Source: JAJVID01 sp963743425
GTDB taxonomy: Bacteria; Acidobacteriota; Blastocatellia; RBC074
DNA: 64,000 nt
Reading direction: 5' to 3'
Assembly (NCBI GenBank): GCA_963743425.1
Contig: CAVUPU010000004.1
Coordinates: 1,086,362-1,150,361 of the forward strand
Shown: positions 9,371 through 19,285 of the stretch, piece by piece
How the letters are laid out: the number at the start of each line of letters is the position of its first letter
How positions within the stretch are numbered: the stretch's first letter is position 1
Position numbers and translations under genes: made by a program
Notes under the pieces: generated by a model
Seen by the model: only the letters and a program-made list of their open reading frames with translations
Database searches by the model: none
Told to the model about the DNA's origin: nothing

Positions 9371-10975
9371 TCAATTTTCTGAATATCGCAGCCAATCGGA
9401 CGCTTTGCGGCTTGTGGCGGCCAGGCTGCCGCTCGTGTCCAGGATGAGATGATCCGCCTCGGGAGCGGCCTTCAGGCTCGCGCCCTCCTCAAGCTGCCGC
9501 AGATAAATCTCCCGGGTGGCGTCCGACAGCCCCTCTTTTCTCGCCGCGCGTTCGTCCATGCGCGAACGGACCAGTTCCGGCGCAAGCCGGCATTCGATCA
9601 ATCTCCATCGGGCGCAGGCTTCTGCGGCCAGCGAGCGCGTCATAGCCAATGATGCGGCGTCTCTGAACGTAGCGTCCAAAATTACGCTGTGATCCTCTTT
9701 CAGCGACTCGCCCGCGGCCTCGATCAGTTTTTGGTAAGTGAGACGATTGGCCTCGGCGGTGTAAGCTCCTTCGCCATACGCGGTCTGTTTCTTCAATGCG
9801 CCGAAGAGCGACTGGCGCGCCGCATCGGAGGAAATCACCCGCAATCCGAGTTCGCCGGCGATGGCGCGCGCAACCGCTGTTTTGCCGGTTCCGGAAAGCC
9901 CTCCGACCGCGATGACCGTGGGTTTCCTCAGACGCGTCGCGTAGCGCCGCGCCAGGTCGAAAAAGTTTCCGGCCCGCGTCGCAGCGTCTTTGCGCTCTTC
10001 CTCGCTGAACTCCGCTTCGTCCAACCTGAAACTGAGAACCTTGCCGCGCACGTAAGCGCGATAGCAGCGGTAAAAAGGCAGCAGCGTGAAAAAGTCTTCG
10101 TCATCGGTTCGCTGTTGATAGGCTTCGGCGCAGAAATAGCCGAGGTCAGGCCTGCCTCGCGCATCCAGGTCCATCGCCAGAAACGCGGCTTCGCTCGCCA
10201 CGTCGCCGCATCGGAAGCGGTCGTTGAATTCAATGCAGTCGTAAATGCAGATCGCGCCATCCATCACGCAGACGCTCTCGCAGCGCACGTCGCCGTGCCC
10301 ATCCACGATCCGGCCTTCGCGCGCGCGCCGGTCGAAGAGATCGGCTTTGGTCTCAATCTCTTCATTTACCCACGAGCGGATCGCCTCGTAGGCCGGAGCG
10401 CTGATCGTGCGACCGATGAACGGCTCGGTCTGAATGAAGTTCTCTTCCCAGTTGTGGCGAATCTCGGCGAGGCTGCCCCATTTCGCAATCTCAGGCCCCC
10501 GCGAGGCCGTGTGGTGAAATTCGCAAAGCCGCGCGGCGACGCGATCAATGACCGTTTCGGTGGCTGTGTTGTTCGCGACCATCCGGTCGAGCATTCGATC
10601 TTCGGGCAGCCGCTTCATACAGACGCAGTAATCGACGATCTTTCCCGTTCTACCCGAAAATCGAACCTGCCCGTCAAGATCGATCACCCTACCGAGGCCG
10701 ATGTAAGTGTCTGAGCACAATCTGCGGTTGAGCCGTATCTCATCCTCGCAAGCCTTCAATCGCTTGTTCAGCGTGGTGTAATCGAGAAAGCCGAAATCGA
10801 CAGGCTTTTTCAGCTTGATGACGTGGCTACGGCTGAGCAGTAGGACGGAGATGTGCGTCTGCATCATTTCAATCGGCAGCTCGTCTTCGGGCCATTCCGG
10901 CGCGTGTCGCAATTGCTCGACCATTTTCAGCCATGTCGCCAGGTCGGTCTTTTCATCAGAATTGATTGAGGCCAT
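9371..10975 (-). CDS. APH-like phosphotransferase fused to a P-loop kinase
   Basis: About 534 residues with two domains. The N-terminal part resembles aminoglycoside/choline kinases: catalytic VDGHGDVRCESV and metal-binding IYDCIEFNDRFRCGDVASE. The C-terminal part, from about residue 360, is an AAA/zeta-type P-loop kinase with Walker A GGLSGTGKT and DATFRD. The fusion is a known bacterial architecture of unknown substrate. I chose the ATG at 10975 because GGAGGGAGCG lies just upstream; an in-frame ATG at 11074 would add 33 non-conserved residues. It is cytosolic, with no operon partner. Confidence 0.85.
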   Translation of the reverse strand: MASINSDEKTDLATWLKMVEQLRHAPEWPEDELPIEMMQTHISVLLLSRSHVIKLKKPVDFGFLDYTTLNKRLKACEDEIRLNRRLCSDTYIGLGRVIDLDGQVRFSGRTGKIVDYCVCMKRLPEDRMLDRMVANNTATETVIDRVAARLCEFHHTASRGPEIAKWGSLAEIRHNWEENFIQTEPFIGRTISAPAYEAIRSWVNEEIETKADLFDRRAREGRIVDGHGDVRCESVCVMDGAICIYDCIEFNDRFRCGDVASEAAFLAMDLDARGRPDLGYFCAEAYQQRTDDEDFFTLLPFYRCYRAYVRGKVLSFRLDEAEFSEEERKDAATRAGNFFDLARRYATRLRKPTVIAVGGLSGTGKTAVARAIAGELGLRVISSDAARQSLFGALKKQTAYGEGAYTAEANRLTYQKLIEAAGESLKEDHSVILDATFRDAASLAMTRSLAAEACARWRLIECRLAPELVRSRMDERAARKEGLSDATREIYLRQLEEGASLKAAPEADHLILDTSGSLAATSRKASDWLRYSEN

Positions 10976-11081
10976 TTCGATCACGCTCCCTCCGGCATCA
11001 TCAAAAGCCGCAAATCCAATGCCATAAAAATCGTTTGTCCATTGTTGATTGTGGGATTGGCTTGCCAGTTGCAAAACAGCA

Positions 11082-11161
11082 TGAATAGGACTTATGGGAC
11101 TTATGGGGCCTATAAGATTTAAAAGTCACATAAGTCACATAAGTCACATAAGTCCTATTTC
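11082..11161. repeat. 9-bp-period hairpin repeat
   Basis: The left arm holds two GGACTTATG units and the right arm three CACATAAGT units followed by CCTATTTC. The arms are inverse complements with a short AT-rich loop (AAGATTTAAAAG). The layout is like the heptamer hairpins elsewhere, but the period is nine bases. It lies just before the ribosome site of the DUF2231 gene. Confidence 0.85.
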
Positions 11162-11176
11162 AGGAGGAAAAGAAAA

Positions 11177-11698
11177 ATGGAGAGCAGAATGAAAATTTTC
11201 GGACACGCCGTTCACCCAATCCTGATCGTGTTTCCTTTGGGACTTTTTGCCACGGCTGTGGTCTTCGACGCGATCGGGTGGGTGACGGGTAATGGGACGT
11301 GGTTGGAGGCGTCTTTTCGGATAATCGCCGCCGGCGTTATCGGCGGGATGATTGCGGCGCTCTTTGGATTGATCGACTTTCAGGCGATCCCCTGGAACAC
11401 GAGGGCCAAGAGGATCGGTATATGGCACGGCTTAAGCAACGTCGGAGTCATACTCCTGTTCGGAGCGAGCTGGTTGACGCGTTGGCCTGCTCCATCCAAT
11501 CCCGGCGCGCTGCCGGTAATGCTTTCGCTGGCGGGCGCGTTGTTGATGCTCGCGGCCGGCTGGTTGGGCGGTGAGCTGGTAGAACGCCTGGGCGTGGGCG
11601 TTGATGACGGAGCGAATCTCAACGCGCCTAACTCTCTGACCGGACGTCCGGCGAGCGAGAGCCGAGCGCCTGATGAGTACCACTGGGACAGACTTTAG
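11177..11698 (+). CDS. DUF2231 family membrane protein
   Basis: 173 residues with about four transmembrane segments (HPILIVFPLGLFATAVVFDAIG, IIAAGVIGGMIAALFGLIDF, GLSNVGVILLFGASWL, VMLSLAGALLMLAAGWLGG). The opening GHAVHPILIVFPLGL is the DUF2231 hallmark. The function is unknown; members are often found near redox or electron-transfer genes. A strong AGGAGGAAAAGAAAA precedes the start. The C-terminal tail is hydrophilic and cytosolic or periplasmic. Confidence 0.9.
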   Translation: MESRMKIFGHAVHPILIVFPLGLFATAVVFDAIGWVTGNGTWLEASFRIIAAGVIGGMIAALFGLIDFQAIPWNTRAKRIGIWHGLSNVGVILLFGASWLTRWPAPSNPGALPVMLSLAGALLMLAAGWLGGELVERLGVGVDDGANLNAPNSLTGRPASESRAPDEYHWDRL

Positions 11699-11730
11699 CC
11701 CAAATCCATAGGAAGAGAATGCGCCGCGGG

Positions 11731-11775
11731 CCATATGCCATATTTAATATGAAATATGGCATATGGCATATTTAA
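11731..11775. repeat. Short 7-bp-period palindromic repeat (ATATGGC type)
   Basis: ATATGCC ATATTTA ATATGAA ATATGGC ATATGGC ATATTTA, a heptamer series that is largely self-complementary. It has the same unit as the element at 21341. It lies between the convergent DUF2231 and GMC genes. Confidence 0.8.
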
Positions 11776-11780
11776 CAGGG

Positions 11781-13474
11781 CTACAAGGCGCCCTTGCGCA
11801 ATTCTTCGGCCAGGTATTCGCTCGCGCGCCACGCGACAGCCGCGATCGTCAGCGTGCAATTCTTCTCCGGGCAGGAGACGAACGACGCGCCGTCAACCAC
11901 GAAAAGGTTTTTGACCTCGTGCGCCTGATTGAATTTGTTGAGCACCGATGATTTCGGATCGTCGCCCATCCGCGCCGTGCCGACTTCGTGCGTGGCGTCG
12001 CCGGGCGGCGGCGGCAATGCGCGAGTGTAAGGAATGACCTCAGCGCCGGCGGCGCGCAGCAACTCTTCGGCGGTGTCGAACATCAGCTCAGCCATCTTCA
12101 ATTCATTGTCATGCCATTTCGCGTTGAAGCGCAGTTGCGGAATGCCGTAACGGTCCTTCAAGCCGTCAGGATCAATCTCGCAATAGTTGTCGAAGTAGGG
12201 CAGACATTCGCCGAAGCCGGCCATGGAGACGCGTGTCGGATTGAGATCGCGCACTTCCTTCTTGAACGACGGCGCCGAAGCCATCGACGCGTTTGGCAAA
12301 GCCGGGGAATGCGCCTGAACCGCTGCCGGGTTGATATTGCCACCCGCGCAGGACCGGAATTTTGCGCCCGCCTCTTATGTTCGTGTGGCGCGGAATGTAA
12401 ATATGCCCGCCGCCCGCGCCGTCGTCGTTGAAGACCTCACTGCCTTTCAAATTCGTCAGCCACCCGCCGATCATCCCAGCCTTGAAATTGTCCATCACGT
12501 AATGGCCGAGCGCGCCAGAGGAGTTGGCCAGGCCGGTTTCGTGATAGCGCGTTTTGGAATTGAGCAGGATGCGCGTTCAATTCCATCGCGCCCGCGCCCA
12601 ACACAACGACCTTCGCGCGCGCCTCGTAAGTCAATCTGTTTTTCGTATCGATGAATTCGACGCCGCGCGCCTTGCCGTTCTTCGGATCGAGCAGGACGCG
12701 ATGGACTGCGGCGCCGGTGCGCAGAGTGAAATTCTTCCGCCCGATCAACTTCGGAATGATCGCGTCGAGCGTCGAGAAGCGCGACGCTGTCTGGCAGCCG
12801 TAATCGCAATTGCCGCAGTAATGGCAGGCCGAACGCCCGTCGCGATTGCGCAGGATGATCGCTCTGCGAATCGGGATGATGGGGATGCCGATCTTTTTGC
12901 CGCCTTTGATCAGATGAGCTTCGCCGCAGCGCGGAGGCGGAGTCGGCGCGTGATAATTACCGTCCGGCGTGACGGCCAGGTTTTCGCGCGTGCCGAAGAC
13001 GCCCATCAGGTCTTCGGCCTTGTCGTAATAGGGCGCGAGGTCTTGATAAGAGATGGGCCAGTCTTCGCCCGCGCCGTCCTGCATTGATTTCGGTTTGAAA
13101 TCCCACTCGGACATCCGCAGAGAGACCCGCGCCCAGGTGTTGGTGCGCCCGCCGACGGCGTGGATGCGCGTCCAGTGAAAGTCCGTGCCTGGCGCTGTAG
13201 CGTAACGATCAATGCGCGGATGGACGTAGAGATGCTCGGTGTAGGCGCTGACCTTCCACAGCCCGTCGTATTGGCCGGGCTTGCCCAGACCACGAAACGG
13301 CATCTCGTAAGGCCACGAATGCTCCGTGTGGAAGATCGTGTTGCGATCCCACTTCGGGCCGATTTCGAGCAGCAGGACGTTGAGACCTTTGTTGACCAGG
13401 ACGTGCGCGGCGATGCCGCCGGCCGCGCCGGAGCCAACGATGATGGCGTCGTAGATGATTCGCTTTTGTGTCAT
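11781..13474 (-). CDS. GMC family oxidoreductase (two frameshifts)
   Basis: FAD-dependent alcohol/sugar oxidoreductase. The N-terminal Rossmann motif is YDAIIVGSGAAGGIAAH; a cysteine-rich HYCGNCDYGCQT loop is typical of the bacterial gluconate-dehydrogenase-like branch. The C-terminal half carries DATHEVGTARMGDDP with the catalytic His region and KNLFVVDGASFVSCPEKN. Start ATG at 13474 (MTQKRIIYDA). Frame changes occur near 12574 (after GAGAMELN) and near 12270 (before SFKKEVRDLNPT). Each is repaired by deleting one base. The full length would be about 564 residues, normal for the family. No small Tat subunit partner was seen next to it. Confidence 0.88.
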
Positions 13475-13590
13475 CTCTCTGCTGTGCGTCTGTTCAATGA
13501 TGATGGTTGGAAAATAATAGGGACAGGCAGAGTAGCACAACCCACTCTGCCTGTCCCAGATCGTTCGGCGCAAACGATCAAGCTACACGG

Positions 13591-16500
13591 TTAAAAGGTC
13601 AGCTTAAGCCCGAGTTGAATATTCCGAGCCGGCGCCGCGCCGTCAATCGCGCCGAAATCACCGCTGTTCGCATTAACGTTCGGATTGTTCAGGTTGACGA
13701 GATTCCAGGCGTTGAAGAAATCAGCCTGGAATTGCAATCCGACTTTCTCGGTGAGGGCGAAGCGTTTGCGCAAGGAGAGGTCCCACACATGTCGACCCGG
13801 CCCTTCGATCACACCGACGCCCGCCGTGCCGCGGCGTTCGTTGGGTGGGTTCACAAACGCCGCTGTATTGAACCATTCATCGAGCGTCCTGGGACCTTCG
13901 ACACCTTGCCCGGTAGTGTCAGCGCGCCGTCCACCAATCGAACTGTTGCCAGTCGGCGTCAGATTCTGCCCCGTTTGCCATCGCGTAATACCGCTCACTT
14001 CCCAGCCGCCCAACGTATTTTGGAGCAGGCCGTTCGACTTGCGGAAGAACGGCAGGTGGTAGGTGTAGGTGGTGACGAAGATGTGACGGCGGTCGAAGCT
14101 CACCGGGCCGTAGTTAAAGCCGCGGTTGAAAGGGTCTTCCGGGTTATCGCCGTTGCCGCTCGTGTCGGCCAGCGCCTTCGACCACGTGTAACCGACCGTC
14201 ATGGTCAAATCGCCCTTGCGCTTCGTCGCATAGACCTGCAGGGCGTTGTAGTTCGCGGTCGAATCGCTCAACCGCATGCGGATAGCCGAGTAGCCTTTAA
14301 ACGGGCGCAAGGTATTGGTCGAAGCGCGCTGCGCGGTGGGAAGCGCCGCGTTGGCGCGGAGCGCGTCGAACGTCGGTTGATTGATGTCCGGTTGGCGCAG
14401 CAGATGGCGGGCCTGATTTCCTACGTAAGCGATCTCTCCAAAGATGCCCCACGGCAGATCGCGCTGAACGCTGAGGCTGTAGCTCATCACGTAAGGCAGG
14501 ACCAGGTTCGGATCAATCGTGAAGATGTCGCTGAACGGCGCAGCCGCCGAAGCGGCGCCGCCGCGAATGTTCGACAAATTGCCGTTCTCGAACTGCGCGC
14601 TGTCGGTGAAGGGCGGGATGTTGACCGCCGAGAAGATGATGTTGCCTTCGGGCCTGTCGTAGAAGATGCCGAAGCCGCCGCGAATCGCCGTCTTGTTGTC
14701 GCCGGTCGGCGAGTACGCAAAACCGACGCGCGGCATGAAGATGTGCTGCGGATCGTACAAACCGCGTGGGGCGCCGGTCGGCACGGCGAGCACCGCCGGG
14801 TCTCCGCCGTTGGGCACGCGACCAAGTTCGTCCTGCGGCACGCCTGAGCCGGCAATCACCAGGCCGTTGAAGCGGTTGCCACCCTTACTGGCGTCAATTG
14901 TCCCGTTGAGATTGACCGTTACGGCTTGGGATGGATCGTACAGCGCCGGATCGAAGTTGACGATGTTGTTGGCCTGCGTGTAGGTCGGGCTGCTGTATGC
15001 GTAACGCACGCCGAGTTCGAGGTTCAGTTTACGATTGAGGCGCCAACCATCGTTGACATAGGCCTCGGTCTGATTGAAGCGGAAGAATCCAATCTGATCA
15101 ATACTGAATTCCTGATAGGTGCGGAAGTTGCCCAACAGCGCGTCGGCGAAGCCGTTGCCGGTCGATCTCGGATTGCCGCTCGGATTGAAAGTGACGTTGC
15201 CGGCGTAGAGCGAGCGCCCGTTCTGATCCTTGCGGTTGCGGATGTAGAGCAGGCCGGTCTTGAGGGTATGCTCGCCCCGCACCCAGGAGAGGTTGTCGCT
15301 GAACGCGATGTCGGTGGTCGGCGAAAGCAGCGAGGCCGATGCCCCGGCGAAGGTGGCGAAGCCGCTGACGTTTGTATTCGGAATACTATCTTCAAAACGC
15401 CCGCCGCCCGTAAACAGTTGCGGGTAAGTAAAGCCATAGGTCTCACGCTTCCAGAGATCGCCGACTGGCGGGATGCGTTGGCTGTTCCAGGACGCGTTGA
15501 TCTTTGCTTCGTTGATCAGGCTCGGCGTGAGCATCCAGGTATGCCCCACCTGGTAGCTGAAGCCGGGTCGCCGGCGGTCGGTCGGGATCGTCGGCAGTTG
15601 CGAGTCAATGAAGGTGCCGAAGGGCGCGACCAGGATGTAATCGTCGTGCAGGTAACGACCGTAGATTGTGTGCCGTTCGTTGAAGCGATAGTCGAGGCGC
15701 AGAATCTCCTGACGCACGTCGAACGGGTTCGGCTCCTGATAGACTGCGTTGTTGCCGGTCGGCGTGTCCACGTAGGCAACGGCGCGGCCCTCCATTGCTT
15801 TGAAGACATTGGCGAGGGCTGTGCCGTCGGCGGTGATCAGGGGCGGCGGGATGATGTTGCCCGGAAAACAGCCTGTGCGGACAGCCGGGGTCGTTATCAC
15901 GCCGTTAGTGATGGTCGGAGCCGTGCAGGTATTGGCCGCATTGGCCGGGTTGCGTAGCGCGCCATCGTCATCCGTGCCGACGATTCCGTCGGGGCCGCGC
16001 AGCCGGAAGGAGAAGTCGCCGGTTCTTTCCGCGCGCGTCGGGATCGTGCGGCCGGTCGAAGCGGTGAAGCGGCGGATCTTTTTCCATTCCATGCCGCCGA
16101 AGAAGAAGAACTTGTCTTTGATGATCGGCCCGCCGAAGCTCCAGCCGAAATTGTTGTAGCGCAATGAAGGTTTCGGGATTTCGACCGCCCGCGCTTTGTT
16201 GAAGACGTTATTGGCATCCAGTTTTTCGTTGCGCAGGAATTCGAAGGCGCTGCCGTGGAACTGGTTGCCGCCACTGCGCGTCACGACGTTGATCGAAGCG
16301 CCCGAATTGCGCCCGTATTCGGATGAAAAGTTCGAAGTCTGAATTTTGACCTCGCTGATGAAGTCAATGCCGACGTTGTTGATCTGGCTGTTGTTGCTGC
16401 CTGAATCCAGGTTGAAGCCGCCGTCAACCGTCAGCAGATTGGTGTTGCCGCGATTGCCGTTGATCGGCTGGTTGACGCCAAGGCCGGTCATCAAGTCCAG

Positions 16501-17022
16501 TTGGTCGTCAGACAGCAGTGGCGCGCCTGGAATCAGGGTTGTCAATTGCAGGTAGTTGCGCCCATTGAGCGCCAATTCCTGGACCTGCGACTGATCGATC
16601 ACGCGCGCGACCTCGCCCGAAGTCGAATTGACCGTCTCACCGCTGGACGCGACGATCTCGACGGCTTCGGTGACCGCGCCGGCTTCCAGCGCGAAATCCA
16701 CGGTCAGGCGTCCGTCGGCGACGAGGTTATAGCCGGTCTTCGTCGCTTTTTTGAATCCCTGATGCTCGATTGTCACGCTGTAATTGCCGACCGGCAGATT
16801 GGTCGCGACGTAGAAGCCGTTTGGATCGGTCATTGCGCTACGGGGTTGCTGCGTCGCTTCGTTGGTTATCTTTACGGTCACGCCGGGAACTGCGGCGCCG
16901 GTTGAGTCGGTGACCGTGCCGGAGATGCGACCGGTGATGGTTTGCGCCAACGCGCCGCCGCTAAAGCCGATACAGACGATGACCAGAAGCAGCGATGCAA
17001 AGGGGGTAATTCTGCTGTTCAT
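13591..17022 (-). CDS. Oar-like TonB-dependent receptor, intact
   Basis: About 1143 residues from the ATG at 17022 (GGAGGAATGCA upstream). Signal peptide ending near GGALAQ, then a carboxypeptidase-regulatory-like domain (TGRISGTVTDSTGAAVPGVT, about residues 28-110), a TonB plug (ELALNGRNYLQLTTLIPGAP, NLLTVDGGFNLDSGSNN, SSEYGRNSGASINVVTRSGG) and a large outer-membrane barrel ending in QLGLKLTF with the expected C-terminal aromatic residue. Likely imports or secretes large or unknown substrates across the outer membrane. Not frameshifted, unlike its paralogue at the window start. It lies downstream of nothing obvious; the GMC gene follows 117 bases after its stop and could be co-transcribed. 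Confidence 0.93.
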   Translation of the reverse strand: MNSRITPFASLLLVIVCIGFSGGALAQTITGRISGTVTDSTGAAVPGVTVKITNEATQQPRSAMTDPNGFYVATNLPVGNYSVTIEHQGFKKATKTGYNLVADGRLTVDFALEAGAVTEAVEIVASSGETVNSTSGEVARVIDQSQVQELALNGRNYLQLTTLIPGAPLLSDDQLDLMTGLGVNQPINGNRGNTNLLTVDGGFNLDSGSNNSQINNVGIDFISEVKIQTSNFSSEYGRNSGASINVVTRSGGNQFHGSAFEFLRNEKLDANNVFNKARAVEIPKPSLRYNNFGWSFGGPIIKDKFFFFGGMEWKKIRRFTASTGRTIPTRAERTGDFSFRLRGPDGIVGTDDDGALRNPANAANTCTAPTITNGVITTPAVRTGCFPGNIIPPPLITADGTALANVFKAMEGRAVAYVDTPTGNNAVYQEPNPFDVRQEILRLDYRFNERHTIYGRYLHDDYILVAPFGTFIDSQLPTIPTDRRRPGFSYQVGHTWMLTPSLINEAKINASWNSQRIPPVGDLWKRETYGFTYPQLFTGGGRFEDSIPNTNVSGFATFAGASASLLSPTTDIAFSDNLSWVRGEHTLKTGLLYIRNRKDQNGRSLYAGNVTFNPSGNPRSTGNGFADALLGNFRTYQEFSIDQIGFFRFNQTEAYVNDGWRLNRKLNLELGVRYAYSSPTYTQANNIVNFDPALYDPSQAVTVNLNGTIDASKGGNRFNGLVIAGSGVPQDELGRVPNGGDPAVLAVPTGAPRGLYDPQHIFMPRVGFAYSPTGDNKTAIRGGFGIFYDRPEGNIIFSAVNIPPFTDSAQFENGNLSNIRGGAASAAAPFSDIFTIDPNLVLPYVMSYSLSVQRDLPWGIFGEIAYVGNQARHLLRQPDINQPTFDALRANAALPTAQRASTNTLRPFKGYSAIRMRLSDSTANYNALQVYATKRKGDLTMTVGYTWSKALADTSGNGDNPEDPFNRGFNYGPVSFDRRHIFVTTYTYHLPFFRKSNGLLQNTLGGWEVSGITRWQTGQNLTPTGNSSIGGRRADTTGQGVEGPRTLDEWFNTAAFVNPPNERRGTAGVGVIEGPGRHVWDLSLRKRFALTEKVGLQFQADFFNAWNLVNLNNPNVNANSGDFGAIDGAAPARNIQLGLKLTF

Positions 17023-17058
17023 TGCATTCCTCCGATGTTGGGCTGGTTGTTGTGGACG

Positions 17059-17088
17059 GGTAGAGACGCAAAATTTTGCGTCTCTACC
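17059..17088. repeat. 30-bp perfect palindrome (gacgcaaaattttgcgtc)
   Basis: Perfect palindrome centred on GACGCAAAATTTTGCGTC with flanking GGTAGA/TCTACC. It lies about 36 bases upstream of the TonB receptor start, so it could form in the leader RNA. A shorter relative (AGACGCAAGATTTTGCGTCT) is at 39072-39091. Confidence 0.85.
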
Positions 17089-17196
17089 TCCGATTGAAAG
17101 AGCCGAACATCCCAGCAAAGCCTGGCAGAGCGCGAATGAATGTCGGGACGTCCACTCGGCCCGCATTCTCACTCAGTATTTTTTTTAGATTTTCGA

Positions 17197-18093
17197 TTAA
17201 GCCGAAGCCAGAACGGCTTTGGCGGCGCGTTGCTGCTCAAGCTCGCGCGCCGCGTGAACAGTCATCTCGGCGCGATAAACCGCCGCCAGCGTCACGATCC
17301 ACGGCACCGCCTGCCAGCAAAGCATCATGAAGATCGAGTAGGAGACGCCCGGTTGTTGGCCGTCCATCAGCGACATTCTCTGTCCGGCCTGAACCAGAAC
17401 CAACACGCCGCGCAGCAACGTGTAGAGAGTCAGAAAGCGCAAGGCGACCGCCAGTTTTCCGCCGCCCATCTGCATCGCCATTCGATGCGTAGCCAGGCTG
17501 GCGGCGGCGCTGAATGTGAGCAGCGCCAATCCGATCAGTTGCAGCCAGCGGCTCAGCGGGTAAGGCGAGCGCGCCTCGCTCAACCCTTCGCGGAAGAACA
17601 TCAGCGCGACGAGCAAACCCAGTATGCCGGCGATCGCGGCGTAATCGCGCTTCTTGATGGCGAAGCCAAGTCCGACCCGATGATAAGCCCACCACATGGC
17701 CAGCAGGCCGAAAAGCAGAAAAGCGTTGGCCGGCACGATCGTCAGGTGTCGCAATAACCCCCAGAGCGGGTCGCGCGTGTAGTCCGGCCAGATCAGATTG
17801 AACAGCGTGCTTTCGACAATGATTCTGACGATGGAGACAGCGGCGTTGCCTGCGAGCGCCAGCCACGCGAAGCGCAACCATCGCGTCTTCCGGTGCTCCT
17901 CCGCGATCTCCAGGTTGAGCGCCAGCGCCAGTCCGTATGCCAGACACAAAAACCCGGTCCGGATCGCGCCTTCAGACACCCACTGGCGCTCCGTCAGCCC
18001 CGCCCGCCAGGGCAGATGGCAGGCGAGCCAGGCGCACAGGTTGAGCGCAAACCCAAACCAGACAACTTTCGGTGTAATACGCGCTACGATCAT
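17197..18093 (-). CDS. Polytopic membrane protein of the ECF operon
   Basis: About 298 residues with roughly seven hydrophobic segments (for example VVWFGFALNLCAWLACHL, AFLLFGLLAMWWAYHRVG, YAAIAGILGLLVALMFF). I do not recognise a family. I chose the ATG at 18093 because it lies five bases after the stop of the anti-sigma gene; the longer upstream reading would overlap that gene by about 90 bases. Its position third in the sigma/anti-sigma operon suggests an envelope sensor or accessory to the ECF circuit, but no motif proves it. Confidence 0.7.
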   Translation of the reverse strand: MIVARITPKVVWFGFALNLCAWLACHLPWRAGLTERQWVSEGAIRTGFLCLAYGLALALNLEIAEEHRKTRWLRFAWLALAGNAAVSIVRIIVESTLFNLIWPDYTRDPLWGLLRHLTIVPANAFLLFGLLAMWWAYHRVGLGFAIKKRDYAAIAGILGLLVALMFFREGLSEARSPYPLSRWLQLIGLALLTFSAAASLATHRMAMQMGGGKLAVALRFLTLYTLLRGVLVLVQAGQRMSLMDGQQPGVSYSIFMMLCWQAVPWIVTLAAVYRAEMTVHAARELEQQRAAKAVLASA

Positions 18094-18098
18094 AACGA

Positions 18099-18611
18099 TC
18101 AGAATTGTCCGCTCTCCCAAACCAGCCTTGCGCCGGTTTCGCCGCACATCACGACGGAGATGGATTTCAGGCTCGCCAGAAACGACGTCCAATTATCTTC
18201 GGTCACGAGTTCAAGCGAACGGGCGGGCGAGACTTGCGCGGCAGCGCGCAGCGCCTTGATCGCCGTTTGCGAACCGCACATCGGCGCCATGACCGCCGCC
18301 AGCGCGTCCAGTCTCTGCTGAATTACGCTGCGGGGCCGGTCGCTCTTCGCCGCTTCCGCCTCACTGATCTTCTCGAAGACGCCTCGCAACCCGGCGCTCA
18401 ACTGCCTGTCCTGGAGCGCGAAGATGGCGCGCATCCCAGCGCCGCTCGCGCGCAATGCTCGCGTCGCGGTCGCCATCCGCTCGTAGAACTCCCAGCAGCT
18501 CAGACAGCCGATGAGGTGCGCCTCGATGCGGTCGCGCGTCTCGTCGTCAATCTGACCTTCGATGTAATCGTTCCACTCTTCTTCGGAAAATACATGCGTC
18601 ATAAAACTCAT
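18099..18611 (-). CDS. Putative zinc-finger (zf-HC2) anti-sigma factor
   Basis: About 170 residues. The N-terminal region has the H-x3-C-x2-C signature (AHLIGCLSCWEF) within an acidic helical context (SEEEWNDYIEGQIDDETRDRIEAHL), matching zf-HC2 anti-sigma domains that clamp ECF sigma factors. The C-terminal half is not obviously membrane-spanning, so release may depend on the neighbouring membrane protein. The start ATG at 18611 lies just after the sigma-factor stop; ATG at 18602 is an alternative. Confidence 0.78.
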   Translation of the reverse strand: MSFMTHVFSEEEWNDYIEGQIDDETRDRIEAHLIGCLSCWEFYERMATATRALRASGAGMRAIFALQDRQLSAGLRGVFEKISEAEAAKSDRPRSVIQQRLDALAAVMAPMCGSQTAIKALRAAAQVSPARSLELVTEDNWTSFLASLKSISVVMCGETGARLVWESGQF

Positions 18612-18616
18612 CCCGG

Positions 18617-19174
18617 CTAGTTGATCCGCGGCCTCGCTTTCGACGGCGAAGCCTTGATAATCGGGGCCAATTTCTTCTTCGCGTTGAAGAGCCGCCATTT
18701 GACCGTGCCGATCGGAATGCCGATCGCCACGGCCAGTTCTTCGTAACTGAGTTCCTCGACGAACCGGAGAATAATGATGTCGCGCTCCGCCGGCTCGAGG
18801 TAACTCACCCACTCGGCGAAGTCCGATGATCCCGCTACTTCCATCTCGGTCATCAATTTTTCCGCCAGTTCGTCATCGAGCGGCTCCATCTCCGCGAGGT
18901 GGCTGCGCGTTAGCCGTCGCCGCCAGAAGCGCGCCAGTTCGTTCTTCGCCACCTTGAACAACCAGCCGTTGAAGAACTCTTTCTCGCGCACCTCGCCGGC
19001 GCGTTGGTAGACGATGACCATCACATCCTGCGCCAGTTCTTCCGCCTCCCCGGCCTCCATCCCGCGCAGCAGGAAGTAGCGGCGCACACGCGGATAGACA
19101 GCCTCGAACAGCGCGCAGAAGTCTTCATCCGCGCCCGTCAGCAGAAAATTCTCGATGGTATGCCGGTCGTCCAA
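18617..19174 (-). CDS. ECF RNA polymerase sigma factor
   Basis: 185 residues, the normal ECF size. Region 2 contains FEAVYPRVRRYFLLRGM and the core-binding AEELAQDVMVIVYQ...FFNGWLFKVAKNELARFWRR. Region 4 contains PAERDIIILRFVEELSYEELAVAIGIPIGTVKWRLFNAKKKL, a clear helix-turn-helix. It directs RNA polymerase to stress or envelope promoters; the inducing signal is unknown. It is first in an operon with the anti-sigma factor and a membrane protein. Confidence 0.93.
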   Translation of the reverse strand: MDDRHTIENFLLTGADEDFCALFEAVYPRVRRYFLLRGMEAGEAEELAQDVMVIVYQRAGEVREKEFFNGWLFKVAKNELARFWRRRLTRSHLAEMEPLDDELAEKLMTEMEVAGSSDFAEWVSYLEPAERDIIILRFVEELSYEELAVAIGIPIGTVKWRLFNAKKKLAPIIKASPSKARPRIN

Positions 19175-19285
19175 ATTTCTCGTTCCGGATTAGAGATTAA
19201 AATTCAAGCGAGGCCACTCGCTATTTATTAAAGATGCCTCGAGATCTGCGTTTTGTTTGGCGGGTAAAGATTTTTTTTGAGGAGC

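Noticed and set aside
9689..10714. Long plus-strand open frame opposite the APH/kinase fusion
   Set aside because: Arg-rich shadow frame of a well-supported gene; no protein-like motifs.
13507..14847. 446-residue plus-strand frame opposite the Oar-like receptor
   Set aside because: Antisense shadow in GC-rich DNA; the minus strand encodes clear TonB-receptor barrel sequence.
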